The notes under the pieces: generated by a model
What the model saw: only the letters and a program-made list of their open reading frames with translations
The model's database searches: none
Told to the model about the DNA's origin: nothing
Position numbers and translations under genes: made by a program
In this document: positions 46,225 through 55,792 of the stretch, in pieces
How positions within the stretch are numbered: the stretch's first letter is position 1
How the letters are laid out: each line of letters begins with the position of its first letter
NCBI RefSeq assembly: GCF_000242255.2
Contig: NC_017033.1
Span: forward strand, 3,173,110 to 3,237,109
DNA length: 64,000 nucleotides
Direction of reading: 5' to 3'
Origin: Frateuria aurantia DSM 6220
GTDB lineage: Bacteria > Pseudomonadota > Gammaproteobacteria > Xanthomonadales > Rhodanobacteraceae

Positions 46225-47217
46225 ATGCCGCCCCAACGCCTGAAACTGACCGACATCGCCCGCCTGGCCGGAGTCTCCCGGGCCACGGCCAGCTATGTCA
46301 TCAACGGTCAGGCCCGTGCACGACGGATCAGCGACGAGACCATCAACCACGTCATGGCCGTGGTCGAACGCAGCGGCTTTCGCATCGATGCCCAGGCGGC
46401 GGCCCTGCGCCGCGGCGCAAGCCGGACCCTGGGCCTGATCGTGCCGGACCTGGAAAACGCCAGTTACGCGCGACTGACCAAACTGATCGAGCGGGGCAGC
46501 CGGCAGCAGGGCTATCAGCTGCTGATCACCGATTCCGATGACGAACCCGCCACCGAGCGCGAACTGGCCCTGAGCCTGCGGGCCCAGGGCTGCGCCGCGC
46601 TGATCGTGGCCACCAGTCTGCCCGATGCCAGCGACTTCTATGCGCCGCTGCAGGACAGCGGTCTGCCGGTGATCGCACTGGACCGACCGATGGATCCGGA
46701 ACGCTTCATCTGCGTGGTCAGCGACAACGAGGCCGCCGCCGAGCAATTGACCCGCTCGTTGCTGACGCCGCTGCCGGCCAGCCTCGCCTGGCTCGATGCC
46801 ATGCCCCAGCTCGGCATCACTCTGGAGCGACGACAGGGATTTGCCGCCGCCGTGGCGGGACTGCCTGTTCGCAGCTTCCGCTTGTGCGGCCAGCGCTATG
46901 ATCGTGCAAGCGGTCTGTTGCTGGGACGCCAGCTGCTGCAAGCGCCGCTTCCCGAGGCCATCGTCACTGCTTCTTATCCCCTGCTGGCCGGCCTGTTCGA
47001 TGCCTTTCTTGAAACCGGTCAAGGGTTGCCGCAACAGCTGCGCATCGCCACCTTCGGTGATGACCGCCTGCTTGATTTCATTCCGCTGCCCGTGCACTCG
47101 ATGCCCCAGCGGCACGCCGCCATTGCAGAAATGGTGCTGGAATGCGCGATCGCCGCCACCCTCAAGCACTATTTCCCCGGCCGACAGACCGTCTCCCGCC
47201 AGCTGCGTCTGCGCTGA
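46225..47217 (+). CDS. fruR: LacI-family fructose operon repressor (FruR/Cra-like)
   Basis: A 330-residue regulator. N-terminal LacI HTH and hinge (residues 5-60: LKLTDIARLAGVSRATASYVINGQARARRISDETINHVMAV), very similar to E. coli Cra, then a periplasmic-binding-like effector domain (about 65-330: GLIVPDLENASYARLTKLIERGSRQQGYQLLI). The ATG at 46225 is preferred to a GTG at 46186 because it matches the usual distance to the HTH and a probable -10 overlaps the region just before the GTG. Divergent from fruB with two likely operators between. Confidence 0.92.
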   Translation: MPPQRLKLTDIARLAGVSRATASYVINGQARARRISDETINHVMAVVERSGFRIDAQAAALRRGASRTLGLIVPDLENASYARLTKLIERGSRQQGYQLLITDSDDEPATERELALSLRAQGCAALIVATSLPDASDFYAPLQDSGLPVIALDRPMDPERFICVVSDNEAAAEQLTRSLLTPLPASLAWLDAMPQLGITLERRQGFAAAVAGLPVRSFRLCGQRYDRASGLLLGRQLLQAPLPEAIVTASYPLLAGLFDAFLETGQGLPQQLRIATFGDDRLLDFIPLPVHSMPQRHAAIAEMVLECAIAATLKHYFPGRQTVSRQLRLR

Positions 47218-47532
47218 ATCCGGCCTGCGAACGGCTTGCAAGACAGCCCGTCAGGCATAAGCCTGAAACCGATCATCATGGGCATCCAGACGTCCAATCC
47301 AAGAAAGCCACGCAATCCATACAGAAAAATCACCCCTGCATCACCACCGATTCCGCGATATACGTCCAGACATCCCCTCGCCGGCATGACGCACCTGTCC
47401 CGACTGGCGAGACGGATGTCTTTCCAGTCCGAGGCGACCATGCGCCATCCCGGATGCCGCTCCCGCCGGACCGGCGCCGCGTTGACGCAGCCTCGTCCCG
47501 GCGAGGCTCATCCACTGAAAAGGACATCGCTC
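47218..47532. other. Gap between fruR and the sedolisin gene
   Basis: About 315 bp. It contains no supported gene. An upstream extension of the sedolisin frame covers part of it but has no signal peptide and reads as arginine/proline-rich noise. No clear terminator for fruR was seen. Confidence 0.4.
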
Positions 47533-49323
47533 ATGAACAGGAAGATCGCTCCTCTCCTGCGCCGGCCGCTCGGCGTGATACTGCCATTGCTGCTTGGCCT
47601 CACCGCCCATTCGGCCTTCGCCGCCGATGACTGGGCCCCCACAGCCACCAAGGCCTTCGTCCCCACCCTGCTGCGCGCTCCGGCCAGCCCCGGTTCAAGC
47701 ACGGCCCGGCTGCAGGCCTCGTTGCGCAGCGCCAGCAGCCATGCCGTCAAGCTCGCCAGTGACGATATCCGCGACATCGACGTCGTGGTCAGCCTGAAGC
47801 CACGTGACGAGGCCGGCCTCGACCAGTGGCTGGCCCAGCGCCTTGATCAGCGCCCGCTGCCGGCACTGGGCCGGGATGAACTGATCCGCCGCCACGCCCC
47901 AAGCCAGGCCCAGGTCGACGCGGTCGTCGCCCACCTCAAGGCGGCTGGTTTCAACCGTATCCAGGTAGCCCCCAACCGCCTGCTGATCGAGGCCAGCGGT
48001 CGGGCCGGGGCCGTGGAGAACGCGTTCCACACCGGCCTGAACCACTTCCAGTACCAGGGGCGGGATGTCATCACCAACACCGAGGATGCCGAAGTGCCCC
48101 AGGCTCTGGCCGGCACGGTACAGGCCGTGCTCGGCCTGCAGACGGCGGTGCAGGCTCACACCCTCCATCATGTCGTCAAACCGGCCGGCAGCGGCGCCCG
48201 TCCCGATGCCTCCGGCAGCACCTTCTCGCACCAGCTGACCGACTTCCCCGGCATCTACCATGCCGAGGGCCTGCCCAAGGGTACCGACACGACGGTGGCG
48301 ATCATCACCGCCTATGACCTCAGCGACACCTTGGCCAATCTCAGGCACTTCGCCGCCGATCACCAGTTGACGGTACCAACGACCCAGGTGATCAAGACCT
48401 CGACCGGAAATTATGCGAACAACGGCGATGCGACCGGCGAGTGGTCGCTGGACAGCCAGGCCATCGTGGCGGTGAGTGGCGGGCTGAAGACCCTGCAGTT
48501 CTTCAATGCCCAGGACCTGTCGGATGCCGCTCTGCTGAAAGCCTACAATGCCGCCGTCAACGACGGTTCGGCCAAGGCCGTCAATGTCTCGCTGGGTCTG
48601 GACGAGGCCGTGACCCATGCCGATGGCAGCCAGGCCAGCGAAGATGCGATCTTCAAGCTGGCGGCGGCCCAGGGCCAGACCTTCTCCATCTCGTCCGGCG
48701 ACGAGGGAGTCTATGAGGCCGAGGGCGGCTACATCCGGGCCATCACGGACCCCGCGTCCTATACCGTCAGCGACCCGGCGACCTCGCCCTGGGTACTGGC
48801 CGTCGGCGGCACCGAGGTCGCCACCAGCGGCAACACGGGCTATGTCGGCGAAATCACCTGGAACGAAGGGGTGGACTGGTTCGGCCGGCTGTGGTCCACC
48901 GGCGGTGGCATCAGCAAGTACGAGACGGCACCGGCCTGGCAGACCCGGTATCTGGGCAATCGCCTGACTACCGGTCAGCGGGTCCTGCCCGACTTTTCCT
49001 TCGACGCTTCAGGTGCCAGCGGTGCCCAGGTCTATGTCGACGGCAGCTATATCAATGTCGGCGGCACCAGCCTGGCCGCGCCGATCTTCGCCGGCCTGTG
49101 GGCCAGGCTGCAAACGGCCAACCGCAACAACCTCGGCTTCGCCGCCACCGAGCTGTATCCGCTGGCCAGCGCCAACCCGACCGTGCTGCACGACGTGGTC
49201 TCGGGCAACAACGGCTACAACGGCTACGGCTACCAGGCCGGACCGGGCTGGGATTATCCCACCGGCTGGGGAAGCTTCGACACGGCCGGCATCCAGAGCC
49301 TGTTGCAACAAGCCGCGCGCTGA
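47533..49323 (+). CDS. Secreted sedolisin-family serine-carboxyl protease (S53)
   Basis: A 596-residue pre-pro-protease. Signal peptide (1-30, MNRKIAPLLRRPLGVILPLLLGLTAHSAFA), an inhibitory pro-domain (about 31-220) containing VENAFHTGLNHFQYQGRDVITNTEDAEVP, then the S53 catalytic domain. Catalytic Glu303 and Asp307 in GEWSLDSQAI, oxyanion Asp390 in SSGD, nucleophile Ser513 in GGTSLAAP; a C-terminal calcium-site region with VLHDVVSGNNGYNGYG and GPGWDYPTGWGS. Such enzymes (pseudomonalisin, xanthomonalisin) degrade proteins at acid pH outside the cell. The ATG at 47533 starts exactly at the signal peptide. Confidence 0.95.
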   Translation: MNRKIAPLLRRPLGVILPLLLGLTAHSAFAADDWAPTATKAFVPTLLRAPASPGSSTARLQASLRSASSHAVKLASDDIRDIDVVVSLKPRDEAGLDQWLAQRLDQRPLPALGRDELIRRHAPSQAQVDAVVAHLKAAGFNRIQVAPNRLLIEASGRAGAVENAFHTGLNHFQYQGRDVITNTEDAEVPQALAGTVQAVLGLQTAVQAHTLHHVVKPAGSGARPDASGSTFSHQLTDFPGIYHAEGLPKGTDTTVAIITAYDLSDTLANLRHFAADHQLTVPTTQVIKTSTGNYANNGDATGEWSLDSQAIVAVSGGLKTLQFFNAQDLSDAALLKAYNAAVNDGSAKAVNVSLGLDEAVTHADGSQASEDAIFKLAAAQGQTFSISSGDEGVYEAEGGYIRAITDPASYTVSDPATSPWVLAVGGTEVATSGNTGYVGEITWNEGVDWFGRLWSTGGGISKYETAPAWQTRYLGNRLTTGQRVLPDFSFDASGASGAQVYVDGSYINVGGTSLAAPIFAGLWARLQTANRNNLGFAATELYPLASANPTVLHDVVSGNNGYNGYGYQAGPGWDYPTGWGSFDTAGIQSLLQQAAR

Positions 49324-49604
49324 ACGCCGCCAGGCGGGGCCTGTCCTGAGCCCGGACCATCACCACCCGGTCCCCTCCGGCTTCGAGGCAGGCACCGCAT
49401 CCCCGGTCCCGGGGTCTTGACTCGGCGGACTCCAGCAGGCCCGCCCTGTCCCGGCGCCCGCGACAGTTGCACCATCGCTTCCCGCCAGACGGTCTCGGCC
49501 ATGCCTCGCGACCAGTTGACCGACGAATGGCGGGCTCGGCTCCGATCCGGAACCCGCTGCCGTCTCTCGTGCCACGGCTTCAGCGCGAAACCGGCTGCTT
49601 CGGT

Positions 49605-49610
49605 TACACT
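49605..49610 (+). promoter_or_regulatory. Candidate -10 of folE
   Basis: TACACT about 35 bp before the folE ATG. The 320-bp gap around it (49324-49644) holds no supported gene; a short CCCCG/CGGGG stem near 49401-49414 is too weak to call a terminator. Confidence 0.35.
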
Positions 49611-49644
49611 AAGCGGCTATTTGTTTTGCGCGAGGAGCACTGCC

Positions 49645-50247
49645 ATGAGTGACGAGGCCAACCGACCGGACGTCAGCCGCGAGCAGGCGGAGGAAGCGAT
49701 CCGTACCCTGTTGCTGTGGGCCGGGGAAGATCCTGCTCGCGAAGGACTGATCGATACCCCGAAGCGGGTCGTCAAGGCCTATTCGGACTGGTTTGCCGGC
49801 TATGCCTCGGACCCGGCGGATTATCTGCTGCGAACCTTCGAGGAGGTCGGCGGCTATGACGAGATGGTCGTGCTGCGCGACATCGAATTCGAAAGCCACT
49901 GCGAACACCATATGGCAGCCATCATCGGCAAGGCGCATATCGCCTATCTGCCGGACAACCGGGTGGTCGGCATCAGCAAGCTGGCCCGCGTGGTCGACGG
50001 TTTTGCCCGCCGACTGCAGGTCCAGGAGAAGATGACCGCGCAGATCGCCCAGTGCATCCAGGAAACCCTGCAGCCCAAGGGCGTGGCCGTGGTCATCGAG
50101 GCCGCCCATGAATGCATGACCACCCGTGGCGTGCACAAGCGCGGCGTATCGATGGTCACCAGCCAGATGCTGGGCGTGTTCCGCGAGGACGCGCGGACCC
50201 GGTCCGAATTCCTGTCCTATATCGGCATCGCCCGCGGCGTGCGCTGA
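49645..50247 (+). CDS. folE: GTP cyclohydrolase I, type 1
   Basis: A 200-residue enzyme that opens GTP to 7,8-dihydroneopterin triphosphate for folate (and pterin or queuosine-precursor) synthesis. Zinc ligands C86 and H89 in ESHCEHHM and C157 in [13 protein letters not shown], with the [23 protein letters not shown] signature between them. GAGGAG 9-10 nt before the ATG is a strong ribosome-binding site and fixes the start. The condensin-like operon starts 8 bp after its stop, so the genes are probably co-transcribed. Confidence 0.96.
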   Translation: MSDEANRPDVSREQAEEAIRTLLLWAGEDPAREGLIDTPKRVVKAYSDWFAGYASDPADYLLRTFEEVGGYDEMVVLRDIEFESHCEHHMAAIIGKAHIAYLPDNRVVGISKLARVVDGFARRLQVQEKMTAQIAQCIQETLQPKGVAVVIEAAHECMTTRGVHKRGVSMVTSQMLGVFREDARTRSEFLSYIGIARGVR

Positions 50248-50255
50248 GGCCATCG

Positions 50256-51596
50256 GTGAGCGGACCCATCGACCTCGACAGCCACGATACCGGGCTGAAC
50301 GATCAGCTGCGCGACGGCGTGGTCGCCGAAGATATTCCGGCGATCTTTCCCTTGCTGCGCGGACGCGGCCTGTTGCGGGCCTTCACCGCCCTGTTCCACG
50401 GCGGCGAAGGCCAGGTGCTGCTGCGCCTGCTGGTGCTGCGAACGCTGGGAGCACGCAGCAATGCGCCGGAATGGACGCCTCAGGATATTCGCGATCATTT
50501 GAGCTTCATTGATCCGGTCAAGCTGGAAACCGTGGTCCAGCGACTGCGCGACCACGACCTGCTGAGCTGGGACGCTGAAACCCAGCGCTATCGGGTCGAT
50601 GCGCTGGGCCGCAAAGCCCTGGCCGCGCTGACCACCCTGCTGGATTTCGAGCAGGATGACGAGGACGGGCTCGGCTACATCACCTCCCAGCTTGCCGCCG
50701 GCCAGGCCGTGGGCCGGGTCTCGGCCGACGAGCTGGGTCATCTGCTGGCCCGTCTGTCCGAGCTCAAGGACGACTTCGACCGCGCCGTGCTGTCCGGCTC
50801 CGAGCACCGCATCCATGCCGCTGCCCAGACCCTGGGCTCGGTCTGGACCTGGGTGGAGAAAGGCACCGCCATCATCGAGGCCATCACCGAGGCACAGGAG
50901 CTTGACCTGCGCGCCCATCGTCTGGCCCAGGCCGTCGGCCGGGCCCAGAGCGCGATGCTGCGGCAGGCCGGTATCTTCCAGCGCGAGCTGAACAAGATCG
51001 ACCAGCACCGCATCCATCTGGGACGCTCGGGCCTGTCATCCTCGGACCTGGTCGGCTGGCTGCGCCGGCTGGATACCTCCGCGCTGTGCGCCTTTGCCAG
51101 CGAACAGCACCTGCTGCCGCTGCAGCCGGCCTTTGTGCAGGACCAGATCGCCCTGGACGTGGCCGAGTTCGAGCTGCTGGAGCGCGAGCGCGCCGCCGCC
51201 GAGGTCACCGCCCTGCCCACCGCGGAGGCGACGCCGCCAGCCACCGATCTGCCGCATGACGAAGAAGACCTCAGTCATCTCGATGCCTGGCAGAAAATTC
51301 TGGAAGGCATCACTGAACCGGTGGGTCTGGAACACGCAGTGACCCCGGAAAGCTATGCGATCAGTGCCTACCGGCTGTCTCTGCTGGGCCTGATCGGCGA
51401 TCCCGAATCCGCTTCGCTGGACGGCGCCGCCGCCGATCTGGCCCGACTGCCGCTGAGCCTGGAAGTGGAACCCCGGCTGCTCGATGTCGATCTCGGCGAA
51501 GTCAGACAAATCAGTGCCGGACGCATCAGTCCGCACACCGCCGCATCACCGGTCCGCCGGCGACGCGCGTCCAAAGAGACCCCTCCCCATGCATGA
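50256..51596 (+). CDS. MksF-like (kleisin) subunit of a condensin-like complex
   Basis: A 446-residue soluble protein with no enzyme motif. Residues about 55-130 look like a winged-helix region (APEWTPQDIRDHLSFIDPVKLETVVQRLRDHDLLSWDAETQRYRVDALGRKALAAL); the middle (145-330) is long helices with coiled-coil character (AHRLAQAVGRAQSAMLRQAGIFQRELNKIDQHRIHL); the tail is basic (PVRRRRASK). Position, size and predicted helices match MksF/MukF kleisins in three-gene mksFEB operons. Direct sequence likeness was judged by eye only. The GTG start is supported by GAGG 6 nt upstream; the stop overlaps the next start by 8 bp. Confidence 0.6.
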   Translation: MSGPIDLDSHDTGLNDQLRDGVVAEDIPAIFPLLRGRGLLRAFTALFHGGEGQVLLRLLVLRTLGARSNAPEWTPQDIRDHLSFIDPVKLETVVQRLRDHDLLSWDAETQRYRVDALGRKALAALTTLLDFEQDDEDGLGYITSQLAAGQAVGRVSADELGHLLARLSELKDDFDRAVLSGSEHRIHAAAQTLGSVWTWVEKGTAIIEAITEAQELDLRAHRLAQAVGRAQSAMLRQAGIFQRELNKIDQHRIHLGRSGLSSSDLVGWLRRLDTSALCAFASEQHLLPLQPAFVQDQIALDVAEFELLERERAAAEVTALPTAEATPPATDLPHDEEDLSHLDAWQKILEGITEPVGLEHAVTPESYAISAYRLSLLGLIGDPESASLDGAAADLARLPLSLEVEPRLLDVDLGEVRQISAGRISPHTAASPVRRRRASKETPPHA

Positions 51597-52314
51597 CGAA
51601 ACCGCTACGCTGATCGCGCGTCTGCTGGCCCAGCGCTGGCTGCCTCGTGAAGATCCGCTGGCCCGCAAGGCCTTGCTGGATGAAACCTTCCGCGAAGAAC
51701 TGGACCGCCGCCTGCGTGAAAGCGGGCTGTGCCTGCACGAGCATCCCTACGCCGGCTTTGTCAGCCTGGGCGTGGCCCGTTCAGCCGAACAGGCCGTCTT
51801 TGGCGGCCACGACAGCTGGCAGTCGACCAGCCTGCAGCTGGACCGCGACGCGGTGGCTTTGCTGGTGGTGATCTGGGCCTTGATCATTCTGCCCAAGCGC
51901 CAGCGCCAGCTCGATCGTACCCAGGCCGAAGCCAATGTCGCCCAGGCCCAGATGTTTGCCGAAGACAAGCCCATTTCCCGCGAACCGACGATGTCGCCAG
52001 TGCTGTCCGAGCGCACCCTGCTGGCCGATTTCGGCGACCGGCTCGGCGGCAAGACCCGCATCAATATCAATCTGGGCCAGCTGGCCCGGCATGGCTTCAT
52101 CGTGCGCCGCAAGGAGGGCGTGGCCGAAGGTCCGCTGCTGGATCTGGCGTTTGACTACGAACGCACCGCGCGGCGGATTCTCGATGGTGCGCTGGGTGAT
52201 CTGCTCGGCCACCGGATCCCGCGCGAAGATGAACCCGAGTCCGATGACGATCTGCCGGAAGCCGGCGAGCGTCTTGATGATGCCGACGCAGAGGAAGAGC
52301 GCCTGAATGTTTGA
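51589..52314 (+). CDS. MksE-like (kite) subunit of a condensin-like complex
   Basis: A 241-residue protein with two winged-helix-like halves: residues 1-110 (FREELDRRLRESGLCLHEHPYAGFVSLGVARSAEQ then LDRDAVALLVVIWALIILPKRQRQ) and 135-200 (SERTLLADFGDRLGGKTRININLGQLARHGFIVRRKEGVAEGPLLDLAFDYERTARRILDGAL), followed by a strongly acidic tail (EDEPESDDDLPEAGERLDDADAEEE). The pattern fits MksE/MukE/JetB accessory subunits that bind the kleisin. It overlaps both neighbours by 8 bp, evidence for strict coupling and one complex. Confidence 0.65.
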   Translation: MHDETATLIARLLAQRWLPREDPLARKALLDETFREELDRRLRESGLCLHEHPYAGFVSLGVARSAEQAVFGGHDSWQSTSLQLDRDAVALLVVIWALIILPKRQRQLDRTQAEANVAQAQMFAEDKPISREPTMSPVLSERTLLADFGDRLGGKTRININLGQLARHGFIVRRKEGVAEGPLLDLAFDYERTARRILDGALGDLLGHRIPREDEPESDDDLPEAGERLDDADAEEERLNV

Positions 52315-55108
52315 TTTTCGCAGTCTCGAAGTCGTCCATTGGGATTACTGGCAGCGTTTCAGTCTGCCGCTGGATACCAATATCGTCACCGTGGTCGGCC
52401 CCAATGGCTCGGGCAAGACCACCTTGCTGGATGCCCTGCGCACCCTGCTCACCATCGACTGCGCCGGCAATCGCGATTACAAAAGCTATCTGCGCCACAA
52501 CGGCCGGCCTTTTGCCTGGCTGCGGGCGCGGGTAGGCAATACGCCCGGACCGGCCGGCGAGCGCCCGTTCTTTCCGTTGATGGACGCCGAGGTCACTCTG
52601 GCCTGCCGGATCCAGAAGAAGGGCGGCGAATGGCAGCGCCAGTACGCCGTGATGGGCGGCGATGTCAGCATCGAGGACATCGAGGCCCGTGGCGAGTGGC
52701 TTGGGCTGCGCGAATATCGTATCCGGCTGGAAGGTGCCGGCCTGTCCCAGGCCATCCGACGGGTGCTGACCCTGGAGCAGGGTGCCACCGACAAGCTCTG
52801 CCAGTTGCCGCCGCGCGCCTTGCTGGATCTGGTCTTCGACGTGTTCGGCGACAAGGCCGTGCTGGACGACTACCAGCGCGCCCGCACCGATCAGGGCGAA
52901 GCCGAGCGCGAACAGCTGCAGCTTGAGCACCAGCTGTCCCTGCTGGGCGTTTCCCTGCAGGAAGCCGAAGGCCGGGTCCGCTCCTTTCAGGAATGGGAAG
53001 GTCTCAAGCGCGAACGCAACGATCTGGTCTTCGACATCCTGCCGCGCTGCGAATTCGCCGAACTGCGTGCCAGTCTGCGCGCCGCCCATCCGCCGCTGCT
53101 GGCCCAGCGCCGGCGCTGCCTGGAACTGCAGCAACGTGATGCGGAGCTGGCCGAACGACTGATCGAGCTCGATGCCAACGAAGAGCGACTGCGCAGCGAG
53201 CAGGCCGAAGCCGAGGGTCTGCGCACCCAGGCCAGCCAGATCCTGACGGATGCCCGCGCCGCCTTTACCGAAAACGAAGTCCTGCTGAAGCAGGAAACCC
53301 GGCTCAACGAGCTGCTGGCCCAGCAGGGCGGCAGCGATCATGAGCGACTGGCCCGGCAATCGCGTGAAGCCCGTGCCGAGCTGGTCACCCTGGGGCATGA
53401 AGAGCAGCAGCTGCGCAGCGAAATCGGCTCGCTGAACAACCAGCTGGCCGCCTGGCGCAGCGGACGCCGTTACACCCCCGAATTCGAAGTCAATTTCCGC
53501 CGCGCGCTGGATGCCGCCGGCATTCGCCATCGCATGCTCAGCGAAGTAGTCGAAGTGCTGGATCCGCACTGGCAGGGCGCGGTCGAAGCCGTGCTCGCCG
53601 GCTATCGCCACGTGGTGCTGCTGGATGACCCGTCCGATCGCCAGCAGGCCTGGTCCATCGGTGAAGCCCAGCGCTACAAGCACTTCGTAGTCGCTGATCG
53701 CAGCACGGTGCAGTCCGCCAGTCGCGGCTCGCTGCTGGAAGTGGTGGAATTTTCGGCCGATCCTCCGGATTGGCTGCTGCGCCAGCTGGACCGGATCCGT
53801 CGCGTCGAGACCGTGGAGCAAGGTGCCAGCGTTTCGCGCGAGCAGGACTGGATCACCCCGCAAGGCTATTTCCGCGAACGCCGAGGCGGCCGTTATCTCG
53901 GCGTCGACGATGTCTATTTCGGCAATGCCGCCCGCTCCCGTCAGCTCAGCGAAGGCGAGGAACGCCTGCAGGTCATCGAGCGCCGGCTGCAGAAGATCGC
54001 CGAAAAGCGGCGTGAACTGCAGCAGCAGGCCTCCGATGCCGAAGCCGTGCTGCGTGGCGCCAATGCCAGCGCCCAGCTGGCCGACCGGGCCGAGGAATTC
54101 GCCGAGGCCCATGCCCGCCAGCCCGGGCTGCAGGCCGATGTGCAACGCTGTGCCGACAGTTATGCCGCGGCCGACGCCCATTATGAATCCTGCCGCAAGC
54201 GCCGCCAGGAAAACTCGGCCGGACGCGATGCGGCCGCACGCGAGCACCGTCAGGTGCAGTCCGCCCTGGCCGATACCCTGCGCCAGTACACCGGCCTGCG
54301 TCGGGAGCAGCTGGAACGGCTCGCCGTCTACCGCGAGCGTCGCGATCAACTGCCGGCCGCACGCCGGACGGCAAGCGAACTGGCCCGTCTGCGCGAAATG
54401 TTCGAATCACCCCAGGCCGTGCGCCGTGAGGTCGACAGGGTCGAGCGCCGTCTCAACGAAGGCCACTGGGAAGCCGACGGCAGCTGCGTGCCGTTGCGTG
54501 ACAAGCTTGCCGATGACCACGGCAGCCTGAAGGACGATCTGGCTCGCCGCCACCAGCATCTGGAGCGCGCCAAGCGGATCACCACCGAGGCCCGTGGCGC
54601 CTATCTCAGCGTGCTGCGCAATACCGTCAAGCGCTATACCCGCAACCTGGGTTTCCTGGCCGAGCTGGCGGGTATCGGCATCGATGTCGACCTGCCCGAG
54701 CTGCATAACGATGATCTCAACCTGGCTCACGCCGGCCTGACGGTACGCTTCGAGTTCGACAAGAAGGGCTGGATCGGCATGGATGACGGCGAGGCTTCCG
54801 GTGGCCAGCAGGTCATGAAGTCCCTGCTGCTGCTGGTGGCGCTGATGCGCGACGAGGATCGGCCCGGCGGCTTTGTCTTTATCGACGAGCCCTTCGCCCA
54901 TCTCGATATCTTCAATATCGACAAGGTCGGCGCCTTCCTCAAGACCACCCGCGCGCAGTACATCCTGACCACGCCGGCGACCCACAACGTCAATGTGTTC
55001 CAGCCCTCGGAACTGACCCTGGTCACCAGCAAGCGCCGGCCCGGTGCCGACTGGGCCCAGCCGCTGGCCGTGCTGCGTCGCCAGCCCCTGCCCGAAGCCG
55101 GGGCCTGA
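52307..55108 (+). CDS. MksB-like SMC ATPase of a condensin-like complex
   Basis: A 933-residue SMC-type ATPase: head with Walker A GPNGSGKT (31-38), coiled coils about 230-395 and 545-720, a central globular hinge-like part (about 395-520: LDPHWQGAVEAVLAGYRHVVLLDD), then the C-terminal head with signature ASGGQ (830-834) and Walker B FVFIDEP (D860, E861) and the D-loop HLDI. The length (P. aeruginosa MksB about 950) favours Mks over MukB (about 1490). Mks complexes compact chromosomes or, with MksG/JetD, defend against plasmids. No MksG/JetD gene is next to it; a DUF1993 gene follows. Confidence 0.8.
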   Translation: MFDFRSLEVVHWDYWQRFSLPLDTNIVTVVGPNGSGKTTLLDALRTLLTIDCAGNRDYKSYLRHNGRPFAWLRARVGNTPGPAGERPFFPLMDAEVTLACRIQKKGGEWQRQYAVMGGDVSIEDIEARGEWLGLREYRIRLEGAGLSQAIRRVLTLEQGATDKLCQLPPRALLDLVFDVFGDKAVLDDYQRARTDQGEAEREQLQLEHQLSLLGVSLQEAEGRVRSFQEWEGLKRERNDLVFDILPRCEFAELRASLRAAHPPLLAQRRRCLELQQRDAELAERLIELDANEERLRSEQAEAEGLRTQASQILTDARAAFTENEVLLKQETRLNELLAQQGGSDHERLARQSREARAELVTLGHEEQQLRSEIGSLNNQLAAWRSGRRYTPEFEVNFRRALDAAGIRHRMLSEVVEVLDPHWQGAVEAVLAGYRHVVLLDDPSDRQQAWSIGEAQRYKHFVVADRSTVQSASRGSLLEVVEFSADPPDWLLRQLDRIRRVETVEQGASVSREQDWITPQGYFRERRGGRYLGVDDVYFGNAARSRQLSEGEERLQVIERRLQKIAEKRRELQQQASDAEAVLRGANASAQLADRAEEFAEAHARQPGLQADVQRCADSYAAADAHYESCRKRRQENSAGRDAAAREHRQVQSALADTLRQYTGLRREQLERLAVYRERRDQLPAARRTASELARLREMFESPQAVRREVDRVERRLNEGHWEADGSCVPLRDKLADDHGSLKDDLARRHQHLERAKRITTEARGAYLSVLRNTVKRYTRNLGFLAELAGIGIDVDLPELHNDDLNLAHAGLTVRFEFDKKGWIGMDDGEASGGQQVMKSLLLLVALMRDEDRPGGFVFIDEPFAHLDIFNIDKVGAFLKTTRAQYILTTPATHNVNVFQPSELTLVTSKRRPGADWAQPLAVLRRQPLPEAGA

Positions 55109-55254
55109 GCCAAAGGCGGGGTGGCGATCATCGGATCGCCTCCTGCCCGGCCACGCATCGATCATCGCTTGGCGGCTTGCGTCGCGAAACCGCCACTGTC
55201 CAGTCATGGTGCATAGGGATACGATGCCGGCAGTCCACGTCCACAGGAACTGCC

Positions 55255-55770
55255 ATGAGCTTGACGATGTACCAGGCCTCGATCCCGGTGTTTATCCGGG
55301 CGCTGCAAAATCTGGAGCATGTATTGCAGCGCGCCGCCGACTGGGCCGCTGAAAAGAAGATTTCCGAATCGGTGCTGCTGGCTACCCGGCTGACGCCGGA
55401 CATGTTCCCCTTGGTCCGTCAGGTCCAGATCGCTTCGGACATGGTCAAGCTGGGCGCGGCCCGGCTGGCCGATGTGCAGGCCCCGGTCTTCGCTGATGAA
55501 GAGAGCGGCTTTGTCGAACTGCGTCAGCGCCTGCAGGCGACCTGTGAATATCTGGACTCACTGCGTCCGGAACAGCTGCAGGACAGCGCCGGGCGCGCGA
55601 TCACCTTGAAACTGCGCAGCGGCGACCAGCACTTTCAGGGCCAGGATTACCTGTTCCAGTTCGTGATTCCCAACCTGTTCTTCCACTGCACCACGGCCTA
55701 TGACATTCTGCGTCAGGCCGGCGTGCCCCTGGGCAAACGGGATTATCTGGCCGGCGCCGACACCCTCTGA
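55255..55770 (+). CDS. DUF1993 family protein
   Basis: A 171-residue soluble helical protein matching the DUF1993 pattern: MTMYQASIPVFIRALQNLEHVL-like start, RLTPDMFPLVRQVQIASDMVKLGAARLAD, and DYLFQFVIPNLFFHCTTAYDILRQAGVPLGKRDYLAG near the end. These proteins resemble DinB-like four-helix bundles; function unknown. Lies 146 bp after the mksB-like gene on the same strand; no terminator was seen in the gap, so read-through is possible. Confidence 0.88.
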   Translation: MSLTMYQASIPVFIRALQNLEHVLQRAADWAAEKKISESVLLATRLTPDMFPLVRQVQIASDMVKLGAARLADVQAPVFADEESGFVELRQRLQATCEYLDSLRPEQLQDSAGRAITLKLRSGDQHFQGQDYLFQFVIPNLFFHCTTAYDILRQAGVPLGKRDYLAGADTL

Positions 55771-55792
55771 GCATCGACGCCGGCAGGCTGGC

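Noticed and set aside
49401-49414. CCCCG/CGGGG stem after the sedolisin gene as a terminator
   Set aside because: Five-pair stem with a weak T run; not distinguishable from chance in this composition.
52097-54349. 750-codon open frame on the minus strand opposite the mksB-like gene
   Set aside because: Antisense shadow of a clear SMC ATPase.
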